This document shows positions 8,379 through 17,003 of a DNA stretch of 64,000 nucleotides, one piece after another. Location of the stretch: contig NZ_JTJW01000003.1 of NCBI RefSeq assembly GCF_000805385.1, positions 124,001 through 188,000 of the forward strand. Direction: 5' to 3'. Both the position numbers and the translations under genes were made by a program. Numbering within the stretch: position 1 is the stretch's first letter; every line of letters starts with the position of its first letter. The notes beneath the pieces are model-generated. The model saw nothing but the letters and a program-made list of their open reading frames with translations, did not search any database and was not told the origin of the DNA. Origin of the DNA: Mycolicibacterium setense. Its GTDB lineage: Bacteria; Actinomycetota; Actinomycetes; Mycobacteriales; Mycobacteriaceae.

Positions 8379-9518
8379 ATGGCCTCACCGCGCCTCGTCG
8401 CCACTTTCGCAGCGCTGTCCGGACTGTTGCTGGCCTGCTCCCCGAGCACCCCGGCACCCGAGTCTCAATCCTCGGACACCAAGCCGATGTCCACCCACGC
8501 GCCGATGCCGGCAGCTCCGGTCTGCGACCTTGCCAGTCTGTCGCCCCGCGACAAGCTGGCGCAGTTGCTGACAGTAGGCGTCAAAGATGGGGCCGACGCT
8601 CGTTCGGTGGTGTCCGAGCAGCATGTCGGCGGCATCATGATCGGCAGCTGGACCGACCTGTCGATGCTCACCGACGGATCCTTGCCCGATATCTCGGCCG
8701 CAGGCCCGCTGCCGCTCGCGGTCACCGTCGACGAGGAAGGCGGCCGGGTGTCCCGGTTGTCCTCGTTGATCGGCGAGCAGCCCTCGGCGCGGGTGCTGGC
8801 CCAGACCAAATCCGTCGACGAGGTGTACGGGATCGCTCGGGAGCGCGGACAGAAGATGCGCAACCTCGGGATCACCGTCGACTTCGCGCCCGTCGTCGAC
8901 GTCACCTCGGACGCCGATGACACCGTCATCGGCGACCGGTCCTTCGGAGACGACCCGGCCAAGGTCACCGAGTACGCCGGCGCCTACGCCCGCGGGCTTC
9001 GGGACGCCGGGGTGCTCCCCGTGCTCAAGCACTTCCCGGGACACGGTCATGGGTCGGGTGACTCGCACACCGCCGGTGCCGTCACCACGCCGCCGCTGTC
9101 CGAACTGCAGACCAACGATCTCGTGCCGTACCACACGTTGACCACGCAGGCCCCGGTCGCGGTCATGGTCGGACACCTCGAGGTGCCGGGCCTGACCGGA
9201 GCGGATCCGGCGAGCCTGAGCCCCGCCGCCTATGACCTGTTGCGCTCGGGCAACTACGGCGGTCCCGGCTTCAACGGCGTCATCTACACCGACGACCTGT
9301 CCAGCATGGCGGCGATCAACCAGCGCTACGGCGTGGCCGCGGCGGTGCTCAAGGCATTGCAGGCCGGGGCCGACAACGCGCTGTGGATCACCACCGATGA
9401 GGTGCCCGCAGTGCTGGACGGCCTGGAGAAGGCACTGGCCGACGGCCAGCTGAACCAGGCCGCCGTCGACGCCGCGGTGCAGCGCAACGCCGACGCCAAG
9501 GGCGGGGTGCACTGCTGA
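8379..9518 (+). CDS. lpqI: Lipoprotein LpqI, GH3 beta-N-acetylglucosaminidase
   Basis: This 379-residue exported lipoprotein has a signal peptide ending in lipobox LLAC, with C20 as the lipidated cysteine. The glycoside hydrolase family 3 (NagZ-type) domain follows. 'KHFPGHGHGSGDSH' (K217-H218 onward) carries the His of the NagZ Asp/His dyad loop, and 'VIYTDDLSSMAAI' (D305/D306) holds the catalytic nucleophile. The family releases GlcNAc from muropeptides and takes part in cell-wall recycling; M. tuberculosis LpqI (Rv0237) does this in the envelope. The gene diverges from DUF2613-aftD. A TAAGGT hexamer at 8365-8370 lies 9 bases before the ATG, giving a very short or absent leader. Confidence 0.92.
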   Translation: MASPRLVATFAALSGLLLACSPSTPAPESQSSDTKPMSTHAPMPAAPVCDLASLSPRDKLAQLLTVGVKDGADARSVVSEQHVGGIMIGSWTDLSMLTDGSLPDISAAGPLPLAVTVDEEGGRVSRLSSLIGEQPSARVLAQTKSVDEVYGIARERGQKMRNLGITVDFAPVVDVTSDADDTVIGDRSFGDDPAKVTEYAGAYARGLRDAGVLPVLKHFPGHGHGSGDSHTAGAVTTPPLSELQTNDLVPYHTLTTQAPVAVMVGHLEVPGLTGADPASLSPAAYDLLRSGNYGGPGFNGVIYTDDLSSMAAINQRYGVAAAVLKALQAGADNALWITTDEVPAVLDGLEKALADGQLNQAAVDAAVQRNADAKGGVHC

Positions 9519-9521
9519 CGG

Positions 9522-10718
9522 TCACCGGCTGACCGGTAGCGCGTAGACGCGATCGGCGTTGTGGACGCCGATCATGTCGACGATGCGGATCGCATCGACC
9601 TCGCTGCAGTCCCCGGTGCGCACCCACTCGCCCAGCGTCAGACCCATCGCGCGGCGCCACAACACCGAACCGAGCAGGTGCAGTTCAGGTGGGCCGAACG
9701 CGTCCGATGAATAGAGCTGTTTGGCGAACGGCGCGGTCTCCAAGGCTTCGGCGATCACGGCGCCCGAACGTGCCCCCAGGTGATTGACGGCAAGGCCCAC
9801 ATCGAAGTTCACGTGGTCGAAGGCCTGGGCCAGATAACCGGCCTGACGGTGGTACGGGTAGCAGTGCAGCAGCATCACCGGGACTGGCGCCATGGTGCGC
9901 AGCAAGGGCAGCAACAACATCGGGTCCGTGCGGTGCAGGTCGAGATCGCGGTCGCCGAACCCGACGTGGACCTGGATGGGCAGGCCGTGATCGGCGGCCT
10001 CGTGTACCCCGAACGCGACCAGCACCGGACTGTCCACCCGTTGCGAGTCCCGCGCCGCCAGCTCCCGGGCGTGCTCGATCACCAGGTGATCGGCCGGCCT
10101 GGCCCAGTCGATGTCGAACGAGGTGCGGTAGGCCGCGATCGTCTTGGTGCCGACCGTTCCCGGCGCGTGCGCTGCCGTCGACAGCGCCGCCCGGAATGCG
10201 TCGGGGAATGCCTCAGGGCTGGTGCCGGACTCCAGCAGGTTCTGGGCCAGCTGCTCCAATCGCAGGATTTCTGAGGAGGGCCGGCCGCTGAGCTCGGAGA
10301 GCCGCTGCGGCGAGGTGATGAGGTCACCCTGGAACCCGGTGTCGACGATCCAGCGTTCGACGCCGGCGGGCGGCAACATGAGTGCGGCCAACTCGTCGGG
10401 CGTGAAGTCAGTGCGGCGCTTCCAGTACTCGTCGGCCCCGGCTTGGGCAGGCAGCCCGAGAATCGGTGCGCACCAACGCCGGATCGACAAACCGAGCGGT
10501 GAGTCGAACTGGGTCATGAAATCCGGGATCGGAGCTGTCGACCCCTCGTTGATGGCGGCCTCGAAACCGGCGCGGTCGACGGGCGTGTGGAATGTCCCGT
10601 GCACGTGATGATCGATGAGCCTGACGGTGCGCAGATGTGCGGCCAGCGTCTCGGGCACCGCATCGTGTACTCCGTCGAACACGTCGATGGTCGGGCCGGT
10701 GATGTCCGCATCCGGCAT
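9522..10718 (-). CDS. Amidohydrolase family protein
   Basis: This 398-residue metal-dependent TIM-barrel hydrolase belongs to the amidohydrolase_2 group. The metal-binding HxH is H38-V-H40 ('LIDHHVHGTFH'). Later 'VMLLHCYPYHR' and 'LYSSDAFGPPELHL' supply the further His and the catalytic Asp expected of the fold. It resembles the amidohydrolase half of FluG/glutamine-synthetase-like proteins, so it may hydrolyse or decarboxylate an amide or carboxylate metabolite; the substrate is unknown. The start is fixed by AAGGAGG nine bases before the ATG at 10718, which rules out an upstream in-frame codon at 10739. It converges on lpqI with 3 bases between the stops. Confidence 0.75.
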   Translation of the reverse strand: MPDADITGPTIDVFDGVHDAVPETLAAHLRTVRLIDHHVHGTFHTPVDRAGFEAAINEGSTAPIPDFMTQFDSPLGLSIRRWCAPILGLPAQAGADEYWKRRTDFTPDELAALMLPPAGVERWIVDTGFQGDLITSPQRLSELSGRPSSEILRLEQLAQNLLESGTSPEAFPDAFRAALSTAAHAPGTVGTKTIAAYRTSFDIDWARPADHLVIEHARELAARDSQRVDSPVLVAFGVHEAADHGLPIQVHVGFGDRDLDLHRTDPMLLLPLLRTMAPVPVMLLHCYPYHRQAGYLAQAFDHVNFDVGLAVNHLGARSGAVIAEALETAPFAKQLYSSDAFGPPELHLLGSVLWRRAMGLTLGEWVRTGDCSEVDAIRIVDMIGVHNADRVYALPVSR

Positions 10719-10864
10719 GACGGGCGACCTCCTTCGCATCGACCTCTCGTGCGGCGGTGTCGGCGATCGCCGAAACGCTGCCGTCGACGTAGTACACCAC
10801 CGCGGCGAGTTCCAGGCCCGGTGCTCAGCTGTGCCGGAAAGAACCCGACCGTCAAACGGGCGCT

Positions 10865-10870
10865 TATCCT
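10865..10870 (+). promoter_or_regulatory. Candidate -10 (TATCCT), leaderless spacing for tetR
   Basis: TATCCT ends 7 bases before the ATG at 10877, so the transcript would begin at the start codon. No Shine-Dalgarno is visible. Confidence 0.4.
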
Positions 10871-10876
10871 GTTCGG

Positions 10877-11500
10877 ATGGCAGGTGGAACGAAGCGGCTG
10901 CCGAGGGCCGTGCGTGAACAGCAGATGCTCGACGCCGCGGTGCAGATTTTCTCGGTCAACGGATACCACGAGACCTCGATGGACGCGATCGCCGCGGAGG
11001 CCGAGATCTCGAAGCCGATGCTGTATCTCTATTACGGCTCCAAGGAGGAGTTGTTCGGCGCCTGCCTGGACCGCGAGCTCACCCGCTTCGTGGACGTCGT
11101 GCGCGGCGAGATCGACTTCACCCAGAGCCCCAAGGACCTGCTGCGCAGCGCCGTGCTGGCGTTCCTCACCTACATCGACGCCAATCGCGCTTCCTGGATG
11201 GTGCTCTATACCCAGGCCACCAGCTCGCAGGCCTTCGCGCACACCGTCCGTGAGGGCCGTGAGCGGATCATCGACCTGGTGGCCCGCCTGCTCAGCACCG
11301 GTACCCGTAATCCGCAGCCGGACAGTGACTTCGAGATGATGGCGGTGGCGCTGGTGGGTGCGGGCGAGGCGATCGCCAGCCGGGTCAGCACGGGCGACGC
11401 CGACGTCAACGAGGCCGCCGAGTTGATGATCAATCTGTTCTGGCGCGGCCTGAAGGGCACCCCGTCCGACGCGGGCACGCAGTCGGTTTCCACCGGCTAG
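10877..11500 (+). CDS. TetR family regulator (Rv0238-like)
   Basis: This 207-residue regulator has a helix-turn-helix at about residues 14-62 ('MLDAAVQIFSVNGYHETSMDAI' then 'SKPMLYLYYGSKEELFGACL'). The C-terminal domain is helical and ligand-binding. Its position after lpqI matches Rv0238. It diverges from the amidohydrolase gene across 158 bases and could regulate that gene, itself or the following cassette. No ribosome-binding site is seen; the TATCCT element suggests leaderless expression. The ligand is unknown. Confidence 0.8.
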   Translation: MAGGTKRLPRAVREQQMLDAAVQIFSVNGYHETSMDAIAAEAEISKPMLYLYYGSKEELFGACLDRELTRFVDVVRGEIDFTQSPKDLLRSAVLAFLTYIDANRASWMVLYTQATSSQAFAHTVREGRERIIDLVARLLSTGTRNPQPDSDFEMMAVALVGAGEAIASRVSTGDADVNEAAELMINLFWRGLKGTPSDAGTQSVSTG

Positions 11501-11542
11501 GTCCGGCTGAAATTGCTGTCCTGAGCCCCCTGCCGGCGGCAT

Positions 11543-11548
11543 TACGCT
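11543..11548 (+). promoter_or_regulatory. Candidate -10 (TACGCT), leaderless spacing for the EspC-like gene
   Basis: TACGCT is followed 7 bases later by the ATG at 11555. This implies a separate leaderless transcript for the three-gene cassette at 11.5-14.2 kb. Confidence 0.4.
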
Positions 11549-11554
11549 TCCAAT

Positions 11555-11863
11555 ATGGGTTCTGAGCTGAAGGTTGACCCGGCCGGGCTGCGGTCGGCTG
11601 CCGCAGCCGAGACCGCGGTGGGTGAGGCTGTCGCAGCACTCGGGCTCGGGCAACCGCTGAGCGCCGCGGCCGCCGCCATGCCCGGGCTGCGCAGTGGTGC
11701 CGCCTGTGGTCAGGTCTCTCCGGTCGTGGACGGCGCGGCCAACGCCCTCGGCAGCGATCTCGGTGCACATGCCAACAAACTGGGCCATGCGGCCAACGTG
11801 TTCGAGCAAGTCGATGACGCGTCCGCACGTCAGCTGATCGACTCAGCCCGCGCAATGGATTGA
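11555..11863 (+). CDS. EspC-like type VII secretion-associated small helical protein
   Basis: This 102-residue Ala-rich helical protein starts MGSELKVDPAGLRSAAAAET. It has the form of the EspC/type VII target family, which are WXG100-sized helical hairpins opening with 'L.VDP..L...A'. It has no WxG turn and no Tyr for a YxxxD/E secretion signal. It therefore probably depends on a partner, and the obvious one is the WXG-containing protein encoded one base downstream (TGA-C-ATG). The family assignment comes from pattern only. The role would be formation of a heterodimer with, or chaperoning of, the following hydrolase fusion. Confidence 0.6.
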   Translation: MGSELKVDPAGLRSAAAAETAVGEAVAALGLGQPLSAAAAAMPGLRSGAACGQVSPVVDGAANALGSDLGAHANKLGHAANVFEQVDDASARQLIDSARAMD

Positions 11864-11864
11864 C

Positions 11865-13727
11865 ATGCCGGTTTCTATCTCTCAGGTGGAAGCCTCCAAC
11901 CCTGAGGCGCTGGTGCACAGCGGCGCCGCCGTCGGCAGCCGGGCCGCCGAGCTGGCGGCACAGATGGATCAGCAGCGCGCCATCATCGACAAGCTGCGGG
12001 CCGGGTGGACAGGTAGCTCGGCAGATGCGGCCATCGCAAGTGCCACAGCGTCATTGGAACGGATGCAGCGGCTCCATGGTGCGCTCGGCACGCTGAGTTC
12101 CGCCTTGCAGGACGGCGGTGGCGAACTGGTGCAGCAACGCAGCCGCATCGTGAGTACCGTCGGCCGGCTTCAAGGGCAGGGGTGGCAGGTCGCCGACGAT
12201 GGAACGGTGTCGGTCCGTCCCGGCAGCGCACTCGACATCTTCGCCAGGTTGAGTCCGGTGAACCGGATGCTGCTGCAAGCGCTGGCTGCGAACGCATCTC
12301 TGGATCTGCAGACCATGCTGGCGCAGTTCGAAAGCACCGACGACAAGGTCGGGCAACAGGTACGCGACGCCGCAGCGGCGCTCAGCGGGCCGGGAGCGAC
12401 GGAGTCGCCCGCGCCGACCGGCCCGCAGTCACTGGTCGACCGGCTGGCAGGGATGACACCGGATGAGCGGGCCGCGTTCCTCGCCGGGCTGAGCCCGGAA
12501 ACGTTGCACGAGATGGTGCTCGCCGATCCGCAGGCGATGGGCAACACCGATGGCGTGCCGTTCGACACCAGGATCGAAGCCAACAACATCAACATCCGCA
12601 ACGCATTGGCCGAGGAGCTGAAGAAGCAGCCACCGGATGACGCCCGGGTCAAGCAACTGCAGGCCATGCTCACCCCGATCAAGGATCCCAACAACAGCGG
12701 ACAGTTGGTACCACGCAAGTTCGTCGCGTTCTCCACCGAGGGCAACGGCCGGATGATCGAGATGATCGGCGACATCAAGCCCGGCATCAACGGCGTCGGC
12801 GTAGTGGTGCCCGGCACCAACACCAACCTGAACGGCAGCGGCTCGAATCACGCATCTGCGGTGGAACTGGCCGCGCAGAGCGGTTCGCCGGTTTTTCTGT
12901 ACATGGGTGACGACTTTCCGCAGGGCCTGGACAAGGCGGCCGACCCGTCCTACGCCGCGTCGATGGCTCCCAAGCTGGTGTCGTTCGGCCACGAGATCGA
13001 CCGGGCGGTGGGTGCGGGAGCGCCGGGTACACCCGTCACCTATATCGGCCATTCCTACGGCGGTGCCATCGTCGGGACCGCTGAGCAGATGGGGTTGCGC
13101 GCCGACCGAATCCTGCACGCGTCCTCGGCCGGCACGGGAATCCTCACCGGGGAATACACCAACCCGAACCCGAATGTGCAGCGTTACTCGATGACCGCGC
13201 CCGGAGACCCGATCTCGGTGGTGCAGTCGTTGCCGCGCGATGTCCCGATCCCCAGCGGGATACCCGGGATTCCGCAGACGGTCGACGGGCAGGTCGGCAA
13301 TCCGCTGGGTGGTCTGCCGTCGGCGACCGATCCGGACCGGATTCCTGGCGTCACTCGTCTGGACACCGGGTATTACGGCCGGGAAGGTGAGCACGCCAAC
13401 GAGGTGATCGTGGGTCAGGATGCACACGGAAAGTATTGGGACGATTATGAATCCGATGCGTTCCGGAACATGGTGGCGGTAATCCAGGGCGGTGAGGTCA
13501 CCGGCTATGTGGAGCGCGGTATCGAGAGCAACTACGTCGATATCGACGTCGGCGATGACGGCAACTTCCGGGCAGAAGCCTCCGATCAGGGTCGGGCCCA
13601 AGCCGGTCCCAAGATCCCCGAACTTCCTTGGGACGATGACGGATCCTACGATCGACGGCAAAATCCGTGGGACAATCCGCGCGTGACCGACAATCCGGAT
13701 CGCGGACCACGAATACCGGTCAAATGA
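11865..13727 (+). CDS. WXG100-like domain fused to DUF1023 alpha/beta-hydrolase
   Basis: This is a 620-residue protein. Residues 1-100 form a helical hairpin with a W48-T-G50 turn ('LRAGWTGSSADAA'), as in WXG100 type VII substrates. Residues 290-520 carry an alpha/beta-hydrolase of the DUF1023 family with the nucleophile elbow G-H-S397-Y-G-G. The middle ('GMTPDERAAFLAGLSPETL') is a helical linker, and the C terminus is charged and Pro/Asp-rich. This layout, a secretion-type N-domain followed by an enzyme, resembles polymorphic toxins and secreted lipases of actinobacteria. No canonical YxxxD/E is visible after the WXG hairpin. It overlaps the downstream lipoprotein gene by four bases (ATGA) and follows the EspC-like gene by one base. 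The substrate is unknown. Confidence 0.8.
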   Translation: MPVSISQVEASNPEALVHSGAAVGSRAAELAAQMDQQRAIIDKLRAGWTGSSADAAIASATASLERMQRLHGALGTLSSALQDGGGELVQQRSRIVSTVGRLQGQGWQVADDGTVSVRPGSALDIFARLSPVNRMLLQALAANASLDLQTMLAQFESTDDKVGQQVRDAAAALSGPGATESPAPTGPQSLVDRLAGMTPDERAAFLAGLSPETLHEMVLADPQAMGNTDGVPFDTRIEANNINIRNALAEELKKQPPDDARVKQLQAMLTPIKDPNNSGQLVPRKFVAFSTEGNGRMIEMIGDIKPGINGVGVVVPGTNTNLNGSGSNHASAVELAAQSGSPVFLYMGDDFPQGLDKAADPSYAASMAPKLVSFGHEIDRAVGAGAPGTPVTYIGHSYGGAIVGTAEQMGLRADRILHASSAGTGILTGEYTNPNPNVQRYSMTAPGDPISVVQSLPRDVPIPSGIPGIPQTVDGQVGNPLGGLPSATDPDRIPGVTRLDTGYYGREGEHANEVIVGQDAHGKYWDDYESDAFRNMVAVIQGGEVTGYVERGIESNYVDIDVGDDGNFRAEASDQGRAQAGPKIPELPWDDDGSYDRRQNPWDNPRVTDNPDRGPRIPVK

Positions 13728-14233
13728 GACTACTCACAGTACTTTTCATGGCGGTGATGGTGATGCTCACCAGTTCCTGCGGGCCTTCCCCCGAGGACCG
13801 GCCGCCCACCGAGGACGAGGCGACGATGCAACCCACTTCATTGACCGTCACCGAGGCCGCACGCACCGCGGCCGGTTATGTATCGACCATCCTCGACAAG
13901 CCGGTCGACCCCAACCCCGCCCTGGCGCGGAAGATCGGGTGCCGCACAGACGAGGCGTTGATGTCGGTCGGCCCGCCGTGGAAGGTGCAGGTCTACGAAT
14001 GGATACGCGATCCGGCGCCCGAGCTCGTCGAGGCCGTCTTCAATCGTATCCACGCCCTGGTGGGTGAGGGCTTCGAACCTGTGCCCTGGACCCGGCCGGA
14101 CCCAGAACCTCCCAACGACAAGACCTACCGTGATGCCCGCGGCTACGTCGTTTTCGCCAAGGCAGAAAACCGAGGCAGCGACGGGTATGTGCTGACAGTC
14201 CGGGCCACCTCGCCCTGCGCGAACGACGATTAG
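13724..14233 (+). CDS. Probable lipoprotein coupled to the WXG-hydrolase
   Basis: This 169-residue protein has a short signal peptide ('MRLLTVLFMAVMVMLTSSC'). The Cys19 looks like a lipobox cysteine, though TSSC is an imperfect match. The mature part has no family I recognise. It contains 'GCRTDEALMSVGPPWKVQVYEW' and a Pro-rich 'PWTRPDPEPPNDKTY' segment, with two further cysteines that could form a disulfide. The start at 13724 overlaps the preceding stop (ATGA), so translation is coupled to the hydrolase. A cell-surface partner or immunity-type protein for that hydrolase is a reasonable but untested idea. Confidence 0.7.
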   Translation: MRLLTVLFMAVMVMLTSSCGPSPEDRPPTEDEATMQPTSLTVTEAARTAAGYVSTILDKPVDPNPALARKIGCRTDEALMSVGPPWKVQVYEWIRDPAPELVEAVFNRIHALVGEGFEPVPWTRPDPEPPNDKTYRDARGYVVFAKAENRGSDGYVLTVRATSPCANDD

Positions 14234-14256
14234 CCGACTGTGAAGGTCCGACCGGT

Positions 14257-15384
14257 CTAGACGGCCACACCCTCCACCACGCTGAACGGGGAGGCCGTCG
14301 CCACCACGCGGGTGAGCCGGAAACCGGCCTGCTGATACAGGTTTCGGTAATCGTCCTCGCTGCGTTCCCGGGCGGCGACACCCACCAGCATCTCCATGTC
14401 GGTCCACTTGCCGATGAACTCACGGTCGTGGTCGGGGATGACCGCCTCGATGAGCAGCAGAGTGGTGCCGGGTGTGGCGGCGGCACGCACATTGCGCAGG
14501 ATCGCGATCGCCTCACCGTCCGGCCAGTCGTGAATGATGTTCTTCAGCACGTAGGCGTCGGCGCCGGCCGGAACGCGGTCGAAGAACGAACCGGGGACCA
14601 CCTCGACGCGCTCGCCCACGCCGTATCTGCTCAGAAGTTCCGGAGCCCCGTCCACCACCGTCGGCAGGTCGTAGAGCACGCCGCGGGCCGCTGGGGCCGC
14701 GGCCAGCACGGCGGCCAGCAGCCGGCCGTGGCCACCGCCGACATCGGCGACGGTGCCGAACCGGGTGAAGTCATAGGCCGCCACCACAGGCGCGATCGCC
14801 AACTCGGAGATGTTGGTCATCGCGTCATTGAAGATCGCCGACAGTTCCGGATCGGAGGCGATGTAGTCGAAGGGCTGCTGACCGCGAAGCTTGGGGATGA
14901 CGGCCTCACCACTTCGGACGGCGTCGGTGAGGTGGCTCCAATGCTCGCGGTGCTGCACCGAGCCCACGAACCGTGCCATCGCGCCCACGGACACCGGTGC
15001 ATCCGTGCGCAGGGTGTCGGCCAGCGGGTTCAGTGCGTACCCGCCGTCGCGGGTGCGACGGAAGATGCCCTCGCTGACCAGGGCGCGCATCAGCCTGTCC
15101 ACGGCGTCGGGATCAGCGTCGACCCGGCGGGCCAGCTCGTCGGGGCGCAGCGGGCCGTCGGCGAGCGCATCGGCGACCCCGAGCTGTGCGGCAGCCGCGA
15201 TACCCTGGGCGACCCATGCGCCCAGGATCATCTCCAGCATTGCCGCGGGCGGCGGCGCCGTACGTTGATGCAGGCGGCGCAGATGGTGGCGAACGCGTTC
15301 GACCGCGCGGACCAGTCCAGCGGGCGGCACCTTGGCGGGAGTCACCGGATGACTGTAGGGCAGGTTGGTTGAGGTGTCGGTCAC
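14257..15384 (-). CDS. SAM-dependent O-methyltransferase (dimerising, plant-OMT-like fold)
   Basis: This 375-residue protein has an N-terminal winged-helix dimerisation domain ('WVAQGIAAAAQLGVADAL', 'LMRALVSEGIFRR'). A Rossmann methyltransferase domain follows with the SAM motif 'VADVGGGHGRLLAAVL' and the catalytic-type segment 'YVLKNIIHDWPDGEA'. It belongs to the PF00891 methyltransferase family found on actinobacterial secondary metabolites and quinones. No substrate can be inferred. I chose the GTG at 15384 (MTDTSTNLP); an in-frame TTG at 15411 is the alternative, and neither has a clear ribosome-binding site. It diverges from the Mks operon. Confidence 0.8.
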   Translation of the reverse strand: MTDTSTNLPYSHPVTPAKVPPAGLVRAVERVRHHLRRLHQRTAPPPAAMLEMILGAWVAQGIAAAAQLGVADALADGPLRPDELARRVDADPDAVDRLMRALVSEGIFRRTRDGGYALNPLADTLRTDAPVSVGAMARFVGSVQHREHWSHLTDAVRSGEAVIPKLRGQQPFDYIASDPELSAIFNDAMTNISELAIAPVVAAYDFTRFGTVADVGGGHGRLLAAVLAAAPAARGVLYDLPTVVDGAPELLSRYGVGERVEVVPGSFFDRVPAGADAYVLKNIIHDWPDGEAIAILRNVRAAATPGTTLLLIEAVIPDHDREFIGKWTDMEMLVGVAARERSEDDYRNLYQQAGFRLTRVVATASPFSVVEGVAV

Positions 15385-15447
15385 AATGGCCGTCGCGGTG
15401 GTGAACAGCAAACGGAACTGGCGTCGAAAGCGGTTGCGTCAGCCGCC

Positions 15448-15453
15448 TAAAGT
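15448..15453 (+). promoter_or_regulatory. Candidate -10 (TAAAGT) for the mks operon
   Basis: TAAAGT fits TANNNT. It ends 8 bases before an ATG at 15461 that opens an 11-codon frame overlapping the mksF start, so the transcript probably begins at that ATG. Confidence 0.4.
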
Positions 15454-15460
15454 GGTGCCG

Positions 15461-15496
15461 ATGTCCACTGCGAAACGAACGGCCGGTCATGCCTGA
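15461..15496 (+). CDS. Possible leaderless 11-codon upstream peptide overlapping mksF
   Basis: ATG at 15461 opens [11 protein letters not shown] and stops at TGA 15494-15496, after the mksF ATG at 15489. The spacing from TAAAGT would make it the first, leaderless codon of the mRNA. mksF has no strong Shine-Dalgarno, so ribosomes finishing this peptide could start mksF by coupling. Evidence is positional only. Confidence 0.3.
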   Translation: MSTAKRTAGHA

Positions 15497-17003
15497 CGGC
15501 GGTGCCGGCGATCGGGCTAGAGACGGCGGTGCCGGCGATCGGACTCCTGCCGGGTCTCTGGACCAGCTGTACCAGCTCAACCGGGAGGTGGCCGATTCGC
15601 GCTCGGCGCGGTTGCTGGCGACGAACAACCTGGCCACCTACCTCACGCTGATGGAGCGTCACCTGGACCGCGGCGCCAAGCTCACCGAGATAGACCTGGT
15701 GGTCCGGCTGGAACGCGACCTGGCGGACCTGGGCTCCGAGACCGATCAGTCGGGCCTGTCGCTGATCAAGTACTGGGCCGGTCAGGGCTGGCTGCACCGG
15801 GTCACCGAACAGTCCGGCGACACCGAACGCAATGTCTGCCACCTCACGTACGAGGCGCGGGCCGTGCTGGATTTCGCGCGTCGCATGCGCCGCGAGGACA
15901 CGCTCGCCACCGGCGGATCGATCACGGGGATCGCGGCCGGGCTGCGGCGCGTGGCCGGACAGGTCAGCAACGACCCGGACCGCATCCGCGCCGACATCGA
16001 AGCCGAGATCGCCAGGTTGCGTGACGAATTGGATGCGCTCGAGCAAGGGCAGCGGCCCGAGCCCGACCTGGTCGACATCGAAGACGAGGCCCGCGCCATC
16101 GCTCTGCAGATGGAGCAGATCATCTCCGACATCGGGCAGTACGGCAGCATGCTCAACCGCATCACCACCCGACTGCTGGATGCCTCGGCCGACACCGATC
16201 TCGGATACCGGGAACGTCAGCGCCAGCTGTTCGACGACTACGAGTCGCTGTTCGCCTCCCGCGAGAGCGCTTCCTACACGGCCTTCACCCGGATGATCCA
16301 GGATCCCGAGCAGCGGGCCGCGCTGGTGGCCGACATCGAAGAGGTGACCCGCGAGCTGCCGCACCTCGACCCGGGTCTGCGTGAGGTGATGACGGGGTTC
16401 TTCAGCCTGGTCTCGGCGCAGACGGCCGAGGTGGGCCGGACCCGGCAGCGCTGTGCCCGCCGGATCAAACGCTTCGTCGCCTCCGGCACGCTGGAGCACA
16501 GCCGCGGTGTCACCCGGCAGCTCAACGATGCGCTGGCCAGCGCGCATGAGCTGCTCAGTGTCTCGCTCGCCGACAGCCGCATCGGTATCGAGGTGCCGTT
16601 GGTTCGGACCGACTTCAATTCGATTGGCGCCGTTGCCTTCAAGATCCGCGATGCCATCCCACCGTCGCAGGCCGAGCCATCGGAGGGTGAGGTCAACCTG
16701 TCGGCGTTCTCGGCTCTGGCCTCCCAGGTGGATGCCGCCGAGCTGGCCGAGCTGGTAAACGACGCGATCGCGGCCGGGCCGCTGTCGCTGCCCGACGCGA
16801 TCGGCATGCTGGATTCCGCCTATCTGGGGCATGTGATCGTGCTGTGGTCCTGGGCCCTCAAACAAGGCACCGAAGGCGGGGCCGACGCCGGTTCGTCGGC
16901 GCGGGTGCGCTTCCGGTCGCTGGAGGGCACCGACCGCGAAATCGAGATCCCCCGACTGGTTTTCACCGAACCGATCCCTACTGTCAGCGAGAGCCTGCTA
17001 TGA
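15489..17003 (+). CDS. mksF: MksF/JetA-type condensin kleisin subunit (DUF3375)
   Basis: This 504-residue helical protein is of the DUF3375 family, the kleisin-like subunit of MukB-type SMC complexes (MksF; JetA in Wadjet). '[31 protein letters not shown]' near the N terminus and the winged-helix stretch '[31 protein letters not shown]' are characteristic. Long amphipathic helices ('[19 protein letters not shown]') follow. Its role is to bridge the MksB heads and bind MksE for loop extrusion on DNA. The first residues are a 9-residue duplication ([18 protein letters not shown]) from a tandem DNA repeat, probably a dispensable tail. The stop overlaps the mksE ATG (ATGA). Confidence 0.85.
   Translation: MPDGGAGDRARDGGAGDRTPAGSLDQLYQLNREVADSRSARLLATNNLATYLTLMERHLDRGAKLTEIDLVVRLERDLADLGSETDQSGLSLIKYWAGQGWLHRVTEQSGDTERNVCHLTYEARAVLDFARRMRREDTLATGGSITGIAAGLRRVAGQVSNDPDRIRADIEAEIARLRDELDALEQGQRPEPDLVDIEDEARAIALQMEQIISDIGQYGSMLNRITTRLLDASADTDLGYRERQRQLFDDYESLFASRESASYTAFTRMIQDPEQRAALVADIEEVTRELPHLDPGLREVMTGFFSLVSAQTAEVGRTRQRCARRIKRFVASGTLEHSRGVTRQLNDALASAHELLSVSLADSRIGIEVPLVRTDFNSIGAVAFKIRDAIPPSQAEPSEGEVNLSAFSALASQVDAAELAELVNDAIAAGPLSLPDAIGMLDSAYLGHVIVLWSWALKQGTEGGADAGSSARVRFRSLEGTDREIEIPRLVFTEPIPTVSESLL
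15495..15548. repeat. 27-bp in-frame tandem duplication at the mksF 5' end
   Basis: Units 15495-15521 and 15522-15548 share 21 identical leading bases (GACGGCGGTGCCGGCGATCG and one more G). They encode the repeated DGGAGDR at the N terminus of MksF. Confidence 0.85.
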
